A DNA stretch of 64,000 nt, from positions 18,963 through 82,962 of the forward strand of contig JAAFJX010000020.1 of the NCBI GenBank assembly GCA_013299045.1, in the 5' to 3' direction. Positions 45,284 to 52,947 of the stretch are shown piece after piece. Each line of letters starts with the position of its first letter. Positions within the stretch are counted from its first letter, which is position 1. Origin of the DNA: Cytophagales bacterium (GTDB taxonomy: Bacteria > Bacteroidota > Bacteroidia > Cytophagales > Bernardetiaceae). Under the pieces are notes generated by a model. The model worked only from the letters and a program-made list of their open reading frames with translations. It made no database searches and was not told the origin of the DNA. The position numbers were made by a program, and so were the translations under genes.

Positions 45284-45291
45284 CAAAGGTA
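45284..45291 (-). promoter_or_regulatory. Candidate -7 box for the DUF151/desaturase operon
   Basis: Reads TACCTTTG on the minus strand, 39 nt before the start at 45245. The expected TTG is not found at 19-21 nt. Confidence 0.45.
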
Positions 45292-45489
45292 CAAAAAAAT
45301 ATATAATTTTTTTATTTCTATTGTAAAAATACTTATTTTTTTGCGCTATTAGCGAATCAATAAGACCTTAGAAAGGTATTGCATTGTTTTAGAGTATATT
45401 AGAACGCCAAATAAGTTTACTCATTTCCATTTATAAGCTCGTAGCCTTCGTATTCTAACAGCCCCAAAAAGTAAAAAAGACGATTTAAA

Positions 45490-45507
45490 ACACTAAAAAT
45501 AAAGTGT
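45490..45507 (+). promoter_or_regulatory. Dyad upstream of the nicotinamidase-like gene
   Basis: ACACT and AGTGT are inverted around 8 AT bases, and a similar AACACTAACC and GTGTGTGTTT pair follows at once, suggesting a regulatory region. The divergent intergenic stretch 45246-45583 otherwise shows only AT-rich sequence and the -7 box of the opposite gene. Confidence 0.3.
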
Positions 45508-45583
45508 AATAAAAACACTAACCTTTGTGTGTGTTTTACGTTAAGTAGTGTAAAAATAAATATTCACCCAATCTATTAGACTT

Positions 45584-46372
45584 ATGAATTATCAGAATGC
45601 CATGCTCATCATTGATGCGCAATACGATTTTTGTAACCCGCAGGGTGCGCTTTTTGTGCAGGGAGCAGACCAAGACATGAAGCGCCTATCTGGCTTTATT
45701 AGCACTAATTCGGCGCAGATAGACCACATTTGCGTTACCTTGGACTCTCACCCCGTCAATGATATTTCGCACCCCGCTTTTTGGATGGATAAGGACGGCA
45801 ACTATCCCGCGCCTTTTACACAGATTACACTCAAAGAGGTTAGAGAAGGGCGTTGGACACCGCGTTTTTTCCCGCAAGAGTCCCTCAAATATCTGGAGCA
45901 GTTAGAAGCACAAGGAGAATTTCCGCACTTTATTTGGCCAGAACATTGTCTGATTGGCTCTAAGGGCGCGTCCCTAGACGACCAGCTCATGGACGCACTC
46001 CGTACCTGGACACGCGCAGGAAAGTATTATCAGGCCGTTACAAAGGGTACTTATCCACTGACGGAGCACTTTGGTATCTTTATGGCACAAATCCCTGTTG
46101 CAGACCGTCCCGAAACTCAGCTCAATCAAGGCTTGTTACGGACTCTGGAGCGTTACAAAAACGTTTATTTGGCTGGTGAGGCCAAATCTCATTGTGTGGC
46201 TACGAGCTTGCGCCAAGCCATGCGTTATGCCCCCGCATTGGCCGAAAAAATCATTGTTTTGGAAGATGCCATGTCCGATGTAACGGGTTTAGGTCATCTG
46301 GGAACACCTATTTATGACGAGGCTAGAAAAATGGGCATACGCTTTTCTACCACTCAGAAAGGCCTTATCTAA
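45584..46372 (+). CDS. Isochorismatase/nicotinamidase-family cysteine hydrolase
   Basis: The 262-residue enzyme has the family triad: Asp in MLIIDAQYDF, Lys in AVTKGTYPL and Cys in AGEAKSHCVATSLRQAM. The metal-binding-type segment CVTLDSHPVNDISHPAFW and IWPEHCLIGSKGASLDDQL are closest to nicotinamidases (usually D-x-H and WPxHC), though it is longer than typical PncA. The likely reaction is hydrolysis of an amide such as nicotinamide. Substrate assignment is tentative. The gene is alone, with divergent neighbours and a short repeat behind it. Confidence 0.82.
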   Translation: MNYQNAMLIIDAQYDFCNPQGALFVQGADQDMKRLSGFISTNSAQIDHICVTLDSHPVNDISHPAFWMDKDGNYPAPFTQITLKEVREGRWTPRFFPQESLKYLEQLEAQGEFPHFIWPEHCLIGSKGASLDDQLMDALRTWTRAGKYYQAVTKGTYPLTEHFGIFMAQIPVADRPETQLNQGLLRTLERYKNVYLAGEAKSHCVATSLRQAMRYAPALAEKIIVLEDAMSDVTGLGHLGTPIYDEARKMGIRFSTTQKGLI

Positions 46373-46526
46373 GTTTTGGGAGTGTATATTGTCATCTCCA
46401 TACTATAAACCAAACGGATTTGTGGTGTGGAGATTTGACTTTAACCCCTAACCTCGAGAATGTTTTACAAAATTTATACTAAAAAACGATTGCGTGCCTG
46501 ATGTTGTCGATTTTTTTGTTTTTAAA

Positions 46527-46604
46527 TAGTTATTCCTAAAAAAAGCGCTTGTCTAACAGTTAATTCATTTTATCCACCCTAAGCCGTGTTGTTCAGTAAT
46601 AACC
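46527..46604. mobile_element. Small repeat unit (MITE-like), copy 1
   Basis: It begins TAGTTATTCCTAAAAAAA and contains a 51-bp block (46546-46596) that recurs exactly at 49594-49644, starting CGCTTGTCTAACAGTTAATT and ending GCCGTGTTGTTCAG. The two copies are in direct orientation and flank the secreted-protein cassette. It occupies part of the gene-free stretch 46373-46747. Confidence 0.7.
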
Positions 46605-46646
46605 ACTTGAAAAAGTATGCACTTTAACAAAATTTAACAAAAAAAA

Positions 46647-46684
46647 TTTGGATACGTTTACGTTTACGTTTACGTTTACGTTTG
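46647..46684 (+). promoter_or_regulatory. Promoter with hexamer repeat inside the spacer (putative phase switch)
   Basis: TTTG (46647-46650) is followed by five exact ACGTTT units (46654-46683), and the last repeat base pairs plus the next G form TACGTTTG (46677-46684), a -7 box. The spacer between the boxes is 26 nt. Other promoters in the window have 19-21 nt. Removal of one 6-bp unit would make it 20 nt. Confidence 0.6.
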
Positions 46685-46747
46685 TAGCACCTTACAAAAA
46701 CAAATTCATTTGTAACGTTTAAAACACAATTTTAATTGTACAAAATC

Positions 46748-47116
46748 ATGAAAAAATTATTGTTAAGTGCTGTTATATTTTCTGCTTTGGCTGTTGGCTC
46801 TGCCCAAGCTGCCAATTCTGACAAAGACCCCAAAACCAAACCTTCGCCAGTAAATGAGGTGGAAAAGCCAATGAGTGGTACTATTGTGGAGCCAGGTGAG
46901 TATCTTGGCGCTGTTCGGTATAAAGAGCAAAACGGTATGTTTAAATTGGTCATTGTTTGCGCTGGGTGCGAAGGAGTTTGCTTTGAGATTAATACTTATG
47001 GTAATGGACAATCGGAACTGCCAGGTTACGGCTCTGCTACTATCATGAGTTATTCTACTCAACAAATAGGCGTTGGAATCAATACAGTAACAACTGTTAC
47101 CATTCAGGCTCAATAA
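46748..47116 (+). CDS. Small secreted cysteine-motif protein 1
   Basis: From the ATG at 46748 the 122-residue product has signal peptide MKKLLLSAVIFSALAVGSAQ, ending QAANS. The mature part of about 100 residues is polar, with a proline-rich start and the motif VCAGCEGVCFEIN near residue 83. It aligns with the next gene in signal peptide and in a C-x-G-x-x-x-V-C-x-E motif, so the two are paralogues. The N-terminal form resembles the small NVEALA-type secreted proteins of Bacteroidota, but that link is weak. Function unknown. A hexamer-containing promoter precedes it. Confidence 0.75.
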   Translation: MKKLLLSAVIFSALAVGSAQAANSDKDPKTKPSPVNEVEKPMSGTIVEPGEYLGAVRYKEQNGMFKLVIVCAGCEGVCFEINTYGNGQSELPGYGSATIMSYSTQQIGVGINTVTTVTIQAQ

Positions 47117-47152
47117 GAAAAAGTCCTTCAAACTGTCCACTTCACATTTAAA

Positions 47153-47512
47153 ATGTCTAAAAAAATGAAAAAAATATTATTAGGTATCATCTTATTTTCT
47201 GTTACGGCCATAGGTTCTGCCAAAGCTACCAATACAGATAAGGAGTCAATAAAAGAATCTGCTAAACCTAAAGATTACATATCACAAATACCTGGTGTGT
47301 TTGGCGGTTTTATAGAGAAAAGAGGGGCAGATGACAAAGTTATTTCTGCTACACTGAATTGTATAGGGTCAACAGATGTTTGTGCCGAGCTTCATAGAAC
47401 AGGCATATACTCCTCTGGTTACCAACATATAGGCGTGGTAACAGGTTATCAGGCCGTGCAAACAGTCGTTGGAAATCAGCTTAATACTACTCTTACCGTT
47501 ACTTTCCAATAA
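47153..47512 (+). CDS. Small secreted cysteine-motif protein 2 (paralogue)
   Basis: This 119-residue protein has signal peptide KKILLGIILFSVTAIGSAKA (starting at the ATG at 47153, or at 47165), closely matching that of its neighbour. The mature part has TLNCIGSTDVCAELH, aligned with the neighbour's double-cysteine motif but with the extra cysteine replaced by Ser. Both end in a beta-rich segment (HIGVVTGYQAVQTVVGNQ against QQIGVGINTVTTVTIQAQ). It follows 36 nt after the first copy and is in the same operon. Confidence 0.75.
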   Translation: MSKKMKKILLGIILFSVTAIGSAKATNTDKESIKESAKPKDYISQIPGVFGGFIEKRGADDKVISATLNCIGSTDVCAELHRTGIYSSGYQHIGVVTGYQAVQTVVGNQLNTTLTVTFQ

Positions 47513-47616
47513 TTTTGATTAGAGAGTTCTTTCTTACTTCATTCAAAAGCGACTGTAGAAATAATATTTTGCTTGTTCTTTTTATAGTCGCTTTTGTTAC
47601 TCAAATATCTAAAATC

Positions 47617-48747
47617 ATGCGTTTATTTAGCATAACCATATCATTTTTAATGTTAGCGAATTTTTCTGCCTTTTCACAGGTAGCAGATAGCCTTTATCGC
47701 ACAAATCGTTACAATGTTAATGACTTAACCTTAGATATTGGGGCAACAGCACAGGTTTACAATAAGAGTATAGTTTTTTTTAACAGAGCATTTTCAGAAG
47801 CTTCGGTCTTGGATACTGATAATGGCTCATTGTTTACTTATGGAAAAAAATATTTTACTGACACGACTAAATTTTCAAACACCCCTTTAATGCCATTTTT
47901 TAGGCAGATTAAAATTAATGAAGATGTTTTCAAACAAGCTAAAATGGATAGATTCCTTGTTCAGAATGTTGATGTTAATGATAAAGGGATTTTTCTACTT
48001 TTACGAGTGCCTAAACTTTTGACTGAAGATTTGGATAGTGGTAAACAAAGATTTATCATGTCTTACGAGTTGGCTATAGCGGAAGTAAGCCCTGAAAAAA
48101 TAATTTCCTGTGAATTTATTAAGAAAGAACTAGATGGGTTGTATGAAAGAGATAAACCTTATCAGATTCAATACTATAACGCCTTTTGCTACAAAAAAAA
48201 TGAATACTGCTTGCTTTCGTTGTTCCTCAGCGGTTTTCTTTATCTTCCTGAAAGCATATTGATGGCTTCCTTCGCAACGAAAGATAACTTGCTGGTTTTC
48301 AAAGAAAAAAAACAGTTCAATGGCAAACAATTATTGGACAAGAGCTTCAACCGAGAGCATCTTTATACGAGTTATAAAAACTATCCTTTTATGTGGTATG
48401 ATAATGAATTTGGGCAACTAATCCATTTGGAAAAAAATAAGATTTATAATATTGCCCCATTGCTGAAGAAGCACAGCAAAACCTCTGAATGCACGATTAT
48501 AGACGCTAAAATATTGAATGACAAGCAGTTAGGTGTTATTACAAGAGGAGATAAAACAGATATGCAATATAGTATATTTTACATCAAGAAAAATGGTTCT
48601 TTGAGTCTATCTAGAATATTACCATTAACTATTTTTGAGAAAAACCTCAACCCTAAAACCTGGGTTATACTTGCTTCTAAGCAGTTAGCACACTGCGATT
48701 ATGACAATTATTTGAATATTTATTCCATCGAGAAAAAGAAAGAGTAG
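47617..48747 (+). CDS. Secreted protein, possibly a six-bladed propeller
   Basis: From the ATG at 47617 the protein has signal peptide MRLFSITISFLMLANFSAFS and 376 residues; an in-frame start at 47515 is less likely. The mature protein is rich in beta strands with repeated short hydrophobic segments separated by turns (VQNVDVNDKGIFLLLRVPKL, ILNDKQLGVITRGDKTDMQ), a pattern like that of BF3164-type six-bladed propellers, which accompany small secreted peptides in other Bacteroidota. No catalytic residues are evident. Only 1 nt separates its stop from the next start. Confidence 0.65.
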   Translation: MRLFSITISFLMLANFSAFSQVADSLYRTNRYNVNDLTLDIGATAQVYNKSIVFFNRAFSEASVLDTDNGSLFTYGKKYFTDTTKFSNTPLMPFFRQIKINEDVFKQAKMDRFLVQNVDVNDKGIFLLLRVPKLLTEDLDSGKQRFIMSYELAIAEVSPEKIISCEFIKKELDGLYERDKPYQIQYYNAFCYKKNEYCLLSLFLSGFLYLPESILMASFATKDNLLVFKEKKQFNGKQLLDKSFNREHLYTSYKNYPFMWYDNEFGQLIHLEKNKIYNIAPLLKKHSKTSECTIIDAKILNDKQLGVITRGDKTDMQYSIFYIKKNGSLSLSRILPLTIFEKNLNPKTWVILASKQLAHCDYDNYLNIYSIEKKKE

Positions 48748-48748
48748 T

Positions 48749-49183
48749 ATGAAATTATACGCTATAACCAAATTAATTTCCATTTTATTGTTCTTAGTCA
48801 GTTTTGGAGTTCCAGCCGCTTTCGCGCAGAAAACTCTTGTGCTAAAGTTCAATACGGGTGATTGTCTAAATTGTAACTCAGTTGTTGCGCACATGGTAAG
48901 TCTTTTGCCAGCGAGTGATTCTATTTTAACTATAGTTGTTAAAGAATCTGATAAGGAAAATTTTATAAAACGTTACATCGACGAGTACGTGGATGTCAAA
49001 ACCTACAAACTTATTCGTAGCAATGACTTCTACAATAAATTGAGTCAGACTTTTGGAACTGAAATTTGCGTTTGGAACGAGACTGAATCCAAACTCTTGT
49101 TTGGCTGCGAGGCCAAAAGACTGACCGAGGGAAATAACCTCAACCAAATCAAAGTGTATTTGTCCCACACTGAACAACGCTGA
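48749..49183 (+). CDS. Secreted thioredoxin-fold protein with CxxC
   Basis: The 144-residue product has signal peptide MKLYAITKLISILLFLVSF, ending AFAQ. The mature part begins with a strand LVLKFNTGD, then CLNCNSVVAHM, a CxxC followed by a helix as in thioredoxins. A second helix-strand unit and EICVWNETESKLLFGCEAKR follow. It is shorter than classical periplasmic TlpA proteins and lacks a clear cis-proline. As the last gene of a cassette encoding cysteine-bearing secreted proteins, it may reduce or shuffle their disulfides. That role is an inference. Confidence 0.7.
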   Translation: MKLYAITKLISILLFLVSFGVPAAFAQKTLVLKFNTGDCLNCNSVVAHMVSLLPASDSILTIVVKESDKENFIKRYIDEYVDVKTYKLIRSNDFYNKLSQTFGTEICVWNETESKLLFGCEAKRLTEGNNLNQIKVYLSHTEQR

Positions 49184-49196
49184 GTTTTCAGTAAAA

Positions 49197-49230
49197 AGAA
49201 GAAAAGCACAACACTTTTTGCTTTTTTGCT
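49197..49230 (+). terminator. Likely terminator of the secreted-protein cassette
   Basis: AAAAGC and GCTTTT pair around an A/C/T-rich loop just after the last stop, followed by TTTT. The stem is short, so support is modest. Confidence 0.45.
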
Positions 49231-49377
49231 GTTAGAAGTATTTTAATATTTAGCTGCTTTTTTATTTAGCTATTCCTAAAAAAACACGCTAAATTATTCT
49301 TTATAAATAAACTATTATTGAATTTATTGATAAAAGTCTGCCAGGTTTAGTGTATTTGCCTTGTAACCCTTGTAAAT

Positions 49378-49535
49378 AATCGCGATGATTCCAAGCAAAA
49401 AAACAGAAAATTCGCTTGTTGGTGGGCTTGCTGGTGCTCAAACATCTTCGCCATGTGTCCGATGAAAGTGTGGTAGAGCAGTGGGCTGAGAACATTAACT
49501 ACCAATATTTTTATATTTTTGTACAGAATGAATGA
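49378..49535 (+). pseudogene. IS5-like transposase N-terminal remnant
   Basis: One forward frame reads LLVGLLVLKHLRHVSDESVV and then EQWAENINYQYF before a stop. This is the opening block of IS5/IS1182-type transposases, normally like MVGLLYLKYLYNLSDEAVV. Nothing of the catalytic domain remains and the flanks are degraded. It lies in the gene-free stretch 49184-49816 next to repeat copies, a sign of past insertion. Confidence 0.55.
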
Positions 49536-49553
49536 ACAAACGGAAAGCATCTT

Positions 49554-49654
49554 TTGGGCGCTTATTCCAAAAAATTATTCCCACTTTACTAAACGCTTGT
49601 CTAACAGTTAATTCATTTTATCCACCCTAAGCCGTGTTGTTCAGGAGCAACTAG
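49554..49654. mobile_element. Small repeat unit (MITE-like), copy 2
   Basis: Contains the 51-bp block 49594-49644, identical to 46546-46596, and ends GGAGCAACTAG, which is the inverse of the TAGTTnnTCC tip. A partial tip TAGCTATTCCTAAAAAAAC lies at 49267. It is in direct orientation relative to copy 1. Confidence 0.65.
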
Positions 49655-49816
49655 TCGTTGCTTACCCTCTCTGCCAACGTCCTAAAAACACAGTCTCTAA
49701 AACACCAGTCAGCCCAATCAATACCAAGTGTACAAGCAAATAATCTCATCTGTTTTATTAGCAGAGAAAAATAAAATAGACTAAAACTTTGCCCGTTTTA
49801 AATTACTTTACCATAT

Positions 49817-52033
49817 TTGGTGCATAAGGTTTGCTTTCACACACAGTCTATTATCACCGTATCAACAGCTGCTTTGTCATTTCTAAAGTACATATTCATC
49901 TCCTGCACTTTGCTTTTGTGCTTTTCGGCTAAGGCTCAGTATGTGCTTGACGGCCAAAAAGTGCATCTAGATATGCTACAGTATGACTATTTGATAGACA
50001 GCAGCCATATTCAAACTGCTGAAGTTATATTAACGACTCCACCTGAGCGCTGGCAAAAGTTCAACAATGGGAACAGTAATTTTGGAACAAAAACGTATCC
50101 TGTTTGGCTCAAGTTTAAGGTTCTAAAAACAGACCCCAAACCTTATTATATCAAGCTCAAAAATTCGTCGGACTATTCAAAGCTATCCTTGTATGCTTTC
50201 AAAGCCGACTCCTTGTTGTCAGAGGCACATACAGGAGTAGCTGCTAGGCCTTCGCCTGAGGCATACTTGCATACAGAACGAATTTTAAGCCTTGGCTATC
50301 AGAGTTGTACGGATACACTTACCTATCTGTTTATGCTCCGAACAGACTATTCTATGCAAGTAGGCATACAGATTTTTCGGGACGAGGCTCTTGTTTCGCA
50401 TAATCATCTCTACGATTTGGGGCAGGGTGTTTATTATGGCATTGTGTTGGTGATGTTTTTGTACAATATTTGCATATTTTTGGTAACGCGAGAGCGTATT
50501 TATCTTTGGTATTCTATCACTGTTATTTCGGCAGCTATTAATTTTAGTATTTTGATAGGGCAGTTTTTTGAGTTTGTTTTGCCGAGCTATGCTGCCTTCA
50601 CAAGCCAATACATCATTGCCATGATAGCGTTTTGTTCTATGGCTGTACCCGTTTTTGCTTATCAGTTTTTGAATGTTCGGCACTATCTGCCACGCTTTTA
50701 TTATTCTCTTGCAGTTATCTTGGCTTGTTACTTACTCATTATTGTTTGTAACCTGCTCCATTTGCCCATTAGCTTTACAAAGGGTCTGTTAGAACTCGTC
50801 GCTGCTATTAGCATTCTCACTATACTCGGTATAGGTATTTATATCCGTTGGCGGGGCTACAAGCCAGCTAATTTCTTTCTGCTAGCATGGAGTACTTATC
50901 TAGCCGCTGTTATGATTTTTGTGCTGCAAGATGCCAACTTGATATCATCTAATGTGTGGACTTTCTATTCTGCCCAAATTGGTTCTGGCTTAGAAATGGT
51001 ACTTCTGGCCTTTGGCGTAGCCAATAAAATCAATACCTACAAGCAAGAAAAATCTATAGCCCAAAAAGCAGCTTTTGAAGCACTTAATGAACAGAAAGCA
51101 GCGATTAAAGCCCAGAATGAGGTTCTGGAAAAGAAAGTTATGGAGCGCACCCAAGAAATAAGCAATGCAAACGAAGAGCTTGCCCAAACCGTTGATGAAT
51201 TGAATAGACAACGTTTTCTTTTAGCAGAAAAAAACAAAATCCTTACGGCGGGCATTAGCTCTGCCAAGATTATTCAAGAGGCTATGCTTCCCTCAGAGGG
51301 GCATATTAGCCGTTTTTTTGACCAGCACTTTGAACTCTTTTTGCCAAAGGACATTGTTTCTGGCGATTTTTACTGGCTTCGCAAAAAAAACGACTATCTA
51401 TACATCGCTGTTGCAGATTGTACTGGGCATGGCGTACATGGCGCATTTATCTCTTTGCTCGGGAGCAAACTCCTAGATGACGTTCTGGCACACCAGCAAA
51501 CAGATGGACAGGTAGCAGATATGCTCGAAAACTTGCATCAACGTATTCTGACCCAGTTCAGGCAGCGCGAAACGCACAACAACGACGGCATGGACATAGC
51601 ACTTTGTTGCATTGATTTAAAAAGGAACCACTTTAGTTTTGCAGGCGCGCATAGTTCTTTGTTCATTGTAGAAAGCGGTTTGATTACCGAAATTAGGGGA
51701 AGTGCGCGTCATATAGGCGGTGCTAGGAGAGAAAACAAAGTAAACAAAGCCTTTGAGCAGCACCACCTTAATATTGGTACAGATACAGCAATTTATCTTA
51801 GCACAGACGGTTACTATCACCAGAGCCGTGCAGGCGATGATTTAAAAATGAACAAGCTTGTTTTTAAAGAGATACTCCTGAAAGCAACCGCTATTCCTTT
51901 CTTTGAGCGTAAAAAATATTTAAAGAGCAGCTTGGAAACTTGGGCAAATGGAGCACCTCAGAAAGACGATATTTTAGTGGTAGGTTTCTCGCTTAAATCC
52001 ATTGCCAAAGCCGAGAAAGTAGAACAAATATAG
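49817..52033 (+). CDS. 7TM-DISM sensor with SpoIIE phosphatase output
   Basis: The frame has no ATG near its start, so a TTG (49817) or GTG (49820) is needed, or a later one. A signal-like helix (FLKYIFISCTLLLCFSAKAQ) is followed by a 7TMR-DISM extracellular domain (residues about 60-200), seven membrane helices (about 205-410: GQGVYYGIVLVMFLYNICIF, WYSITVISAAINFSILIGQF and others), a coiled coil, and SpoIIE phosphatase motifs SGDFYWLRK, ADCTGHGVHGAF, NDGMDIALC and STDGYYHQS. The usual GHGVPGA is GHGVHGA here. It opens a three-gene run with ChaN-like and CHAT genes. Confidence 0.85.
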   Translation: MVHKVCFHTQSIITVSTAALSFLKYIFISCTLLLCFSAKAQYVLDGQKVHLDMLQYDYLIDSSHIQTAEVILTTPPERWQKFNNGNSNFGTKTYPVWLKFKVLKTDPKPYYIKLKNSSDYSKLSLYAFKADSLLSEAHTGVAARPSPEAYLHTERILSLGYQSCTDTLTYLFMLRTDYSMQVGIQIFRDEALVSHNHLYDLGQGVYYGIVLVMFLYNICIFLVTRERIYLWYSITVISAAINFSILIGQFFEFVLPSYAAFTSQYIIAMIAFCSMAVPVFAYQFLNVRHYLPRFYYSLAVILACYLLIIVCNLLHLPISFTKGLLELVAAISILTILGIGIYIRWRGYKPANFFLLAWSTYLAAVMIFVLQDANLISSNVWTFYSAQIGSGLEMVLLAFGVANKINTYKQEKSIAQKAAFEALNEQKAAIKAQNEVLEKKVMERTQEISNANEELAQTVDELNRQRFLLAEKNKILTAGISSAKIIQEAMLPSEGHISRFFDQHFELFLPKDIVSGDFYWLRKKNDYLYIAVADCTGHGVHGAFISLLGSKLLDDVLAHQQTDGQVADMLENLHQRILTQFRQRETHNNDGMDIALCCIDLKRNHFSFAGAHSSLFIVESGLITEIRGSARHIGGARRENKVNKAFEQHHLNIGTDTAIYLSTDGYYHQSRAGDDLKMNKLVFKEILLKATAIPFFERKKYLKSSLETWANGAPQKDDILVVGFSLKSIAKAEKVEQI

Positions 52034-52047
52034 CACTCCTAAAAAGA

Positions 52048-52914
52048 ATGAAAAAACTTATTTTGGCTATCTTAATAGCCCTATCACCGATACTTTGCAT
52101 GGCACAAGATAAGCCTGCCTACGTTCTCTACAACAAAGATGGCTCTAGAACAACTTTTGCTAAAATGCTTAAAGATGCTCTCAAAAATGAAGTAGTCCTC
52201 TTTGGCGAATTGCATAACAACCCTATTGCGCATTGGCTTCAAATAGAGCTTTTTGATGCACTTTATGAAAAAGAAGCCTCAAAAATAGTCTTGGGCTTTG
52301 AAATGCTTGAGGCAGACGACCAACTTAAAGTTGATGAATACTGTGCTGGCTATATCAGCGATAAAAACTTTGAAAAAGAAGCGCGCTTATGGCCTAATTA
52401 CAGTACTGACTACAAAGCACTCGTAGATTCGGCCAAAGCCCGAAGAGTGCCTGTGGTAGCCACCAATATTCCCCGACGTTATGCGGCAGTTGTTGCCAAA
52501 GAAGGTTTGGCTGGCTTAGAAAAATTTTCAACAGAGGCCAAAAAGCTGATGATGCCACTGCCGTTAAAGGTCGATTTTGAACTACCCGCCTACAAAAGCA
52601 TCATAGAAAGTGGCATGGGTGGCGCTCATGGCGGTCAGAATTTTGTAAGTGCGCAGGCCGTTAAGGACGCAACCATGGCGCATAGAATTTTAGCTAATTT
52701 GCCACCCAAAAGTATTTTTTTACACTTTAATGGGGCTTTTCATTCAGACGGATACGAGGGGATTGTCTGGTATTTGAATCAATACAAATCCAAGCTAAAA
52801 ACCCTAACAATTTCTACGGTATTGCAAAAAGACGTAAATGAACTTGATAAAGAACACTTACAAAAAGCGGATTATATCATTTGTGTTCCTGAAAACATGA
52901 CAGGAACGTATTAG
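52048..52914 (+). CDS. ChaN-like (DUF399) heme-binding periplasmic protein
   Basis: The 288-residue protein has signal peptide MKKLILAILIALSPILCMAQ. It matches the ChaN/DUF399 family in EVVLFGELHNNPIAHWLQIE, ILGFEMLEADDQ-like SKIVLGFEMLEADDQLKV, ARRVPVVATNIPRRYAAVVA and the segment SIFLHFNGAFHSDGYEGIVW. ChaN of Campylobacter binds heme and helps iron uptake; heme binding here is by analogy. It starts 14 nt after the phosphatase gene and lies 33 nt before the CHAT gene. A cysteine at the mature N-terminus, usual in lipoproteins of the family, is not at the cleavage site. Confidence 0.85.
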   Translation: MKKLILAILIALSPILCMAQDKPAYVLYNKDGSRTTFAKMLKDALKNEVVLFGELHNNPIAHWLQIELFDALYEKEASKIVLGFEMLEADDQLKVDEYCAGYISDKNFEKEARLWPNYSTDYKALVDSAKARRVPVVATNIPRRYAAVVAKEGLAGLEKFSTEAKKLMMPLPLKVDFELPAYKSIIESGMGGAHGGQNFVSAQAVKDATMAHRILANLPPKSIFLHFNGAFHSDGYEGIVWYLNQYKSKLKTLTISTVLQKDVNELDKEHLQKADYIICVPENMTGTY

Positions 52915-52947
52915 TAACAAAACACTTAAAATCTATAACAAACATTT

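Noticed and set aside
46546..49644. CRISPR-like or attachment-site reading of the 51-bp repeats
   Set aside because: There are only two copies, 3 kb apart, with no spacer array, integrase or tRNA gene. A MITE pair explains them better.
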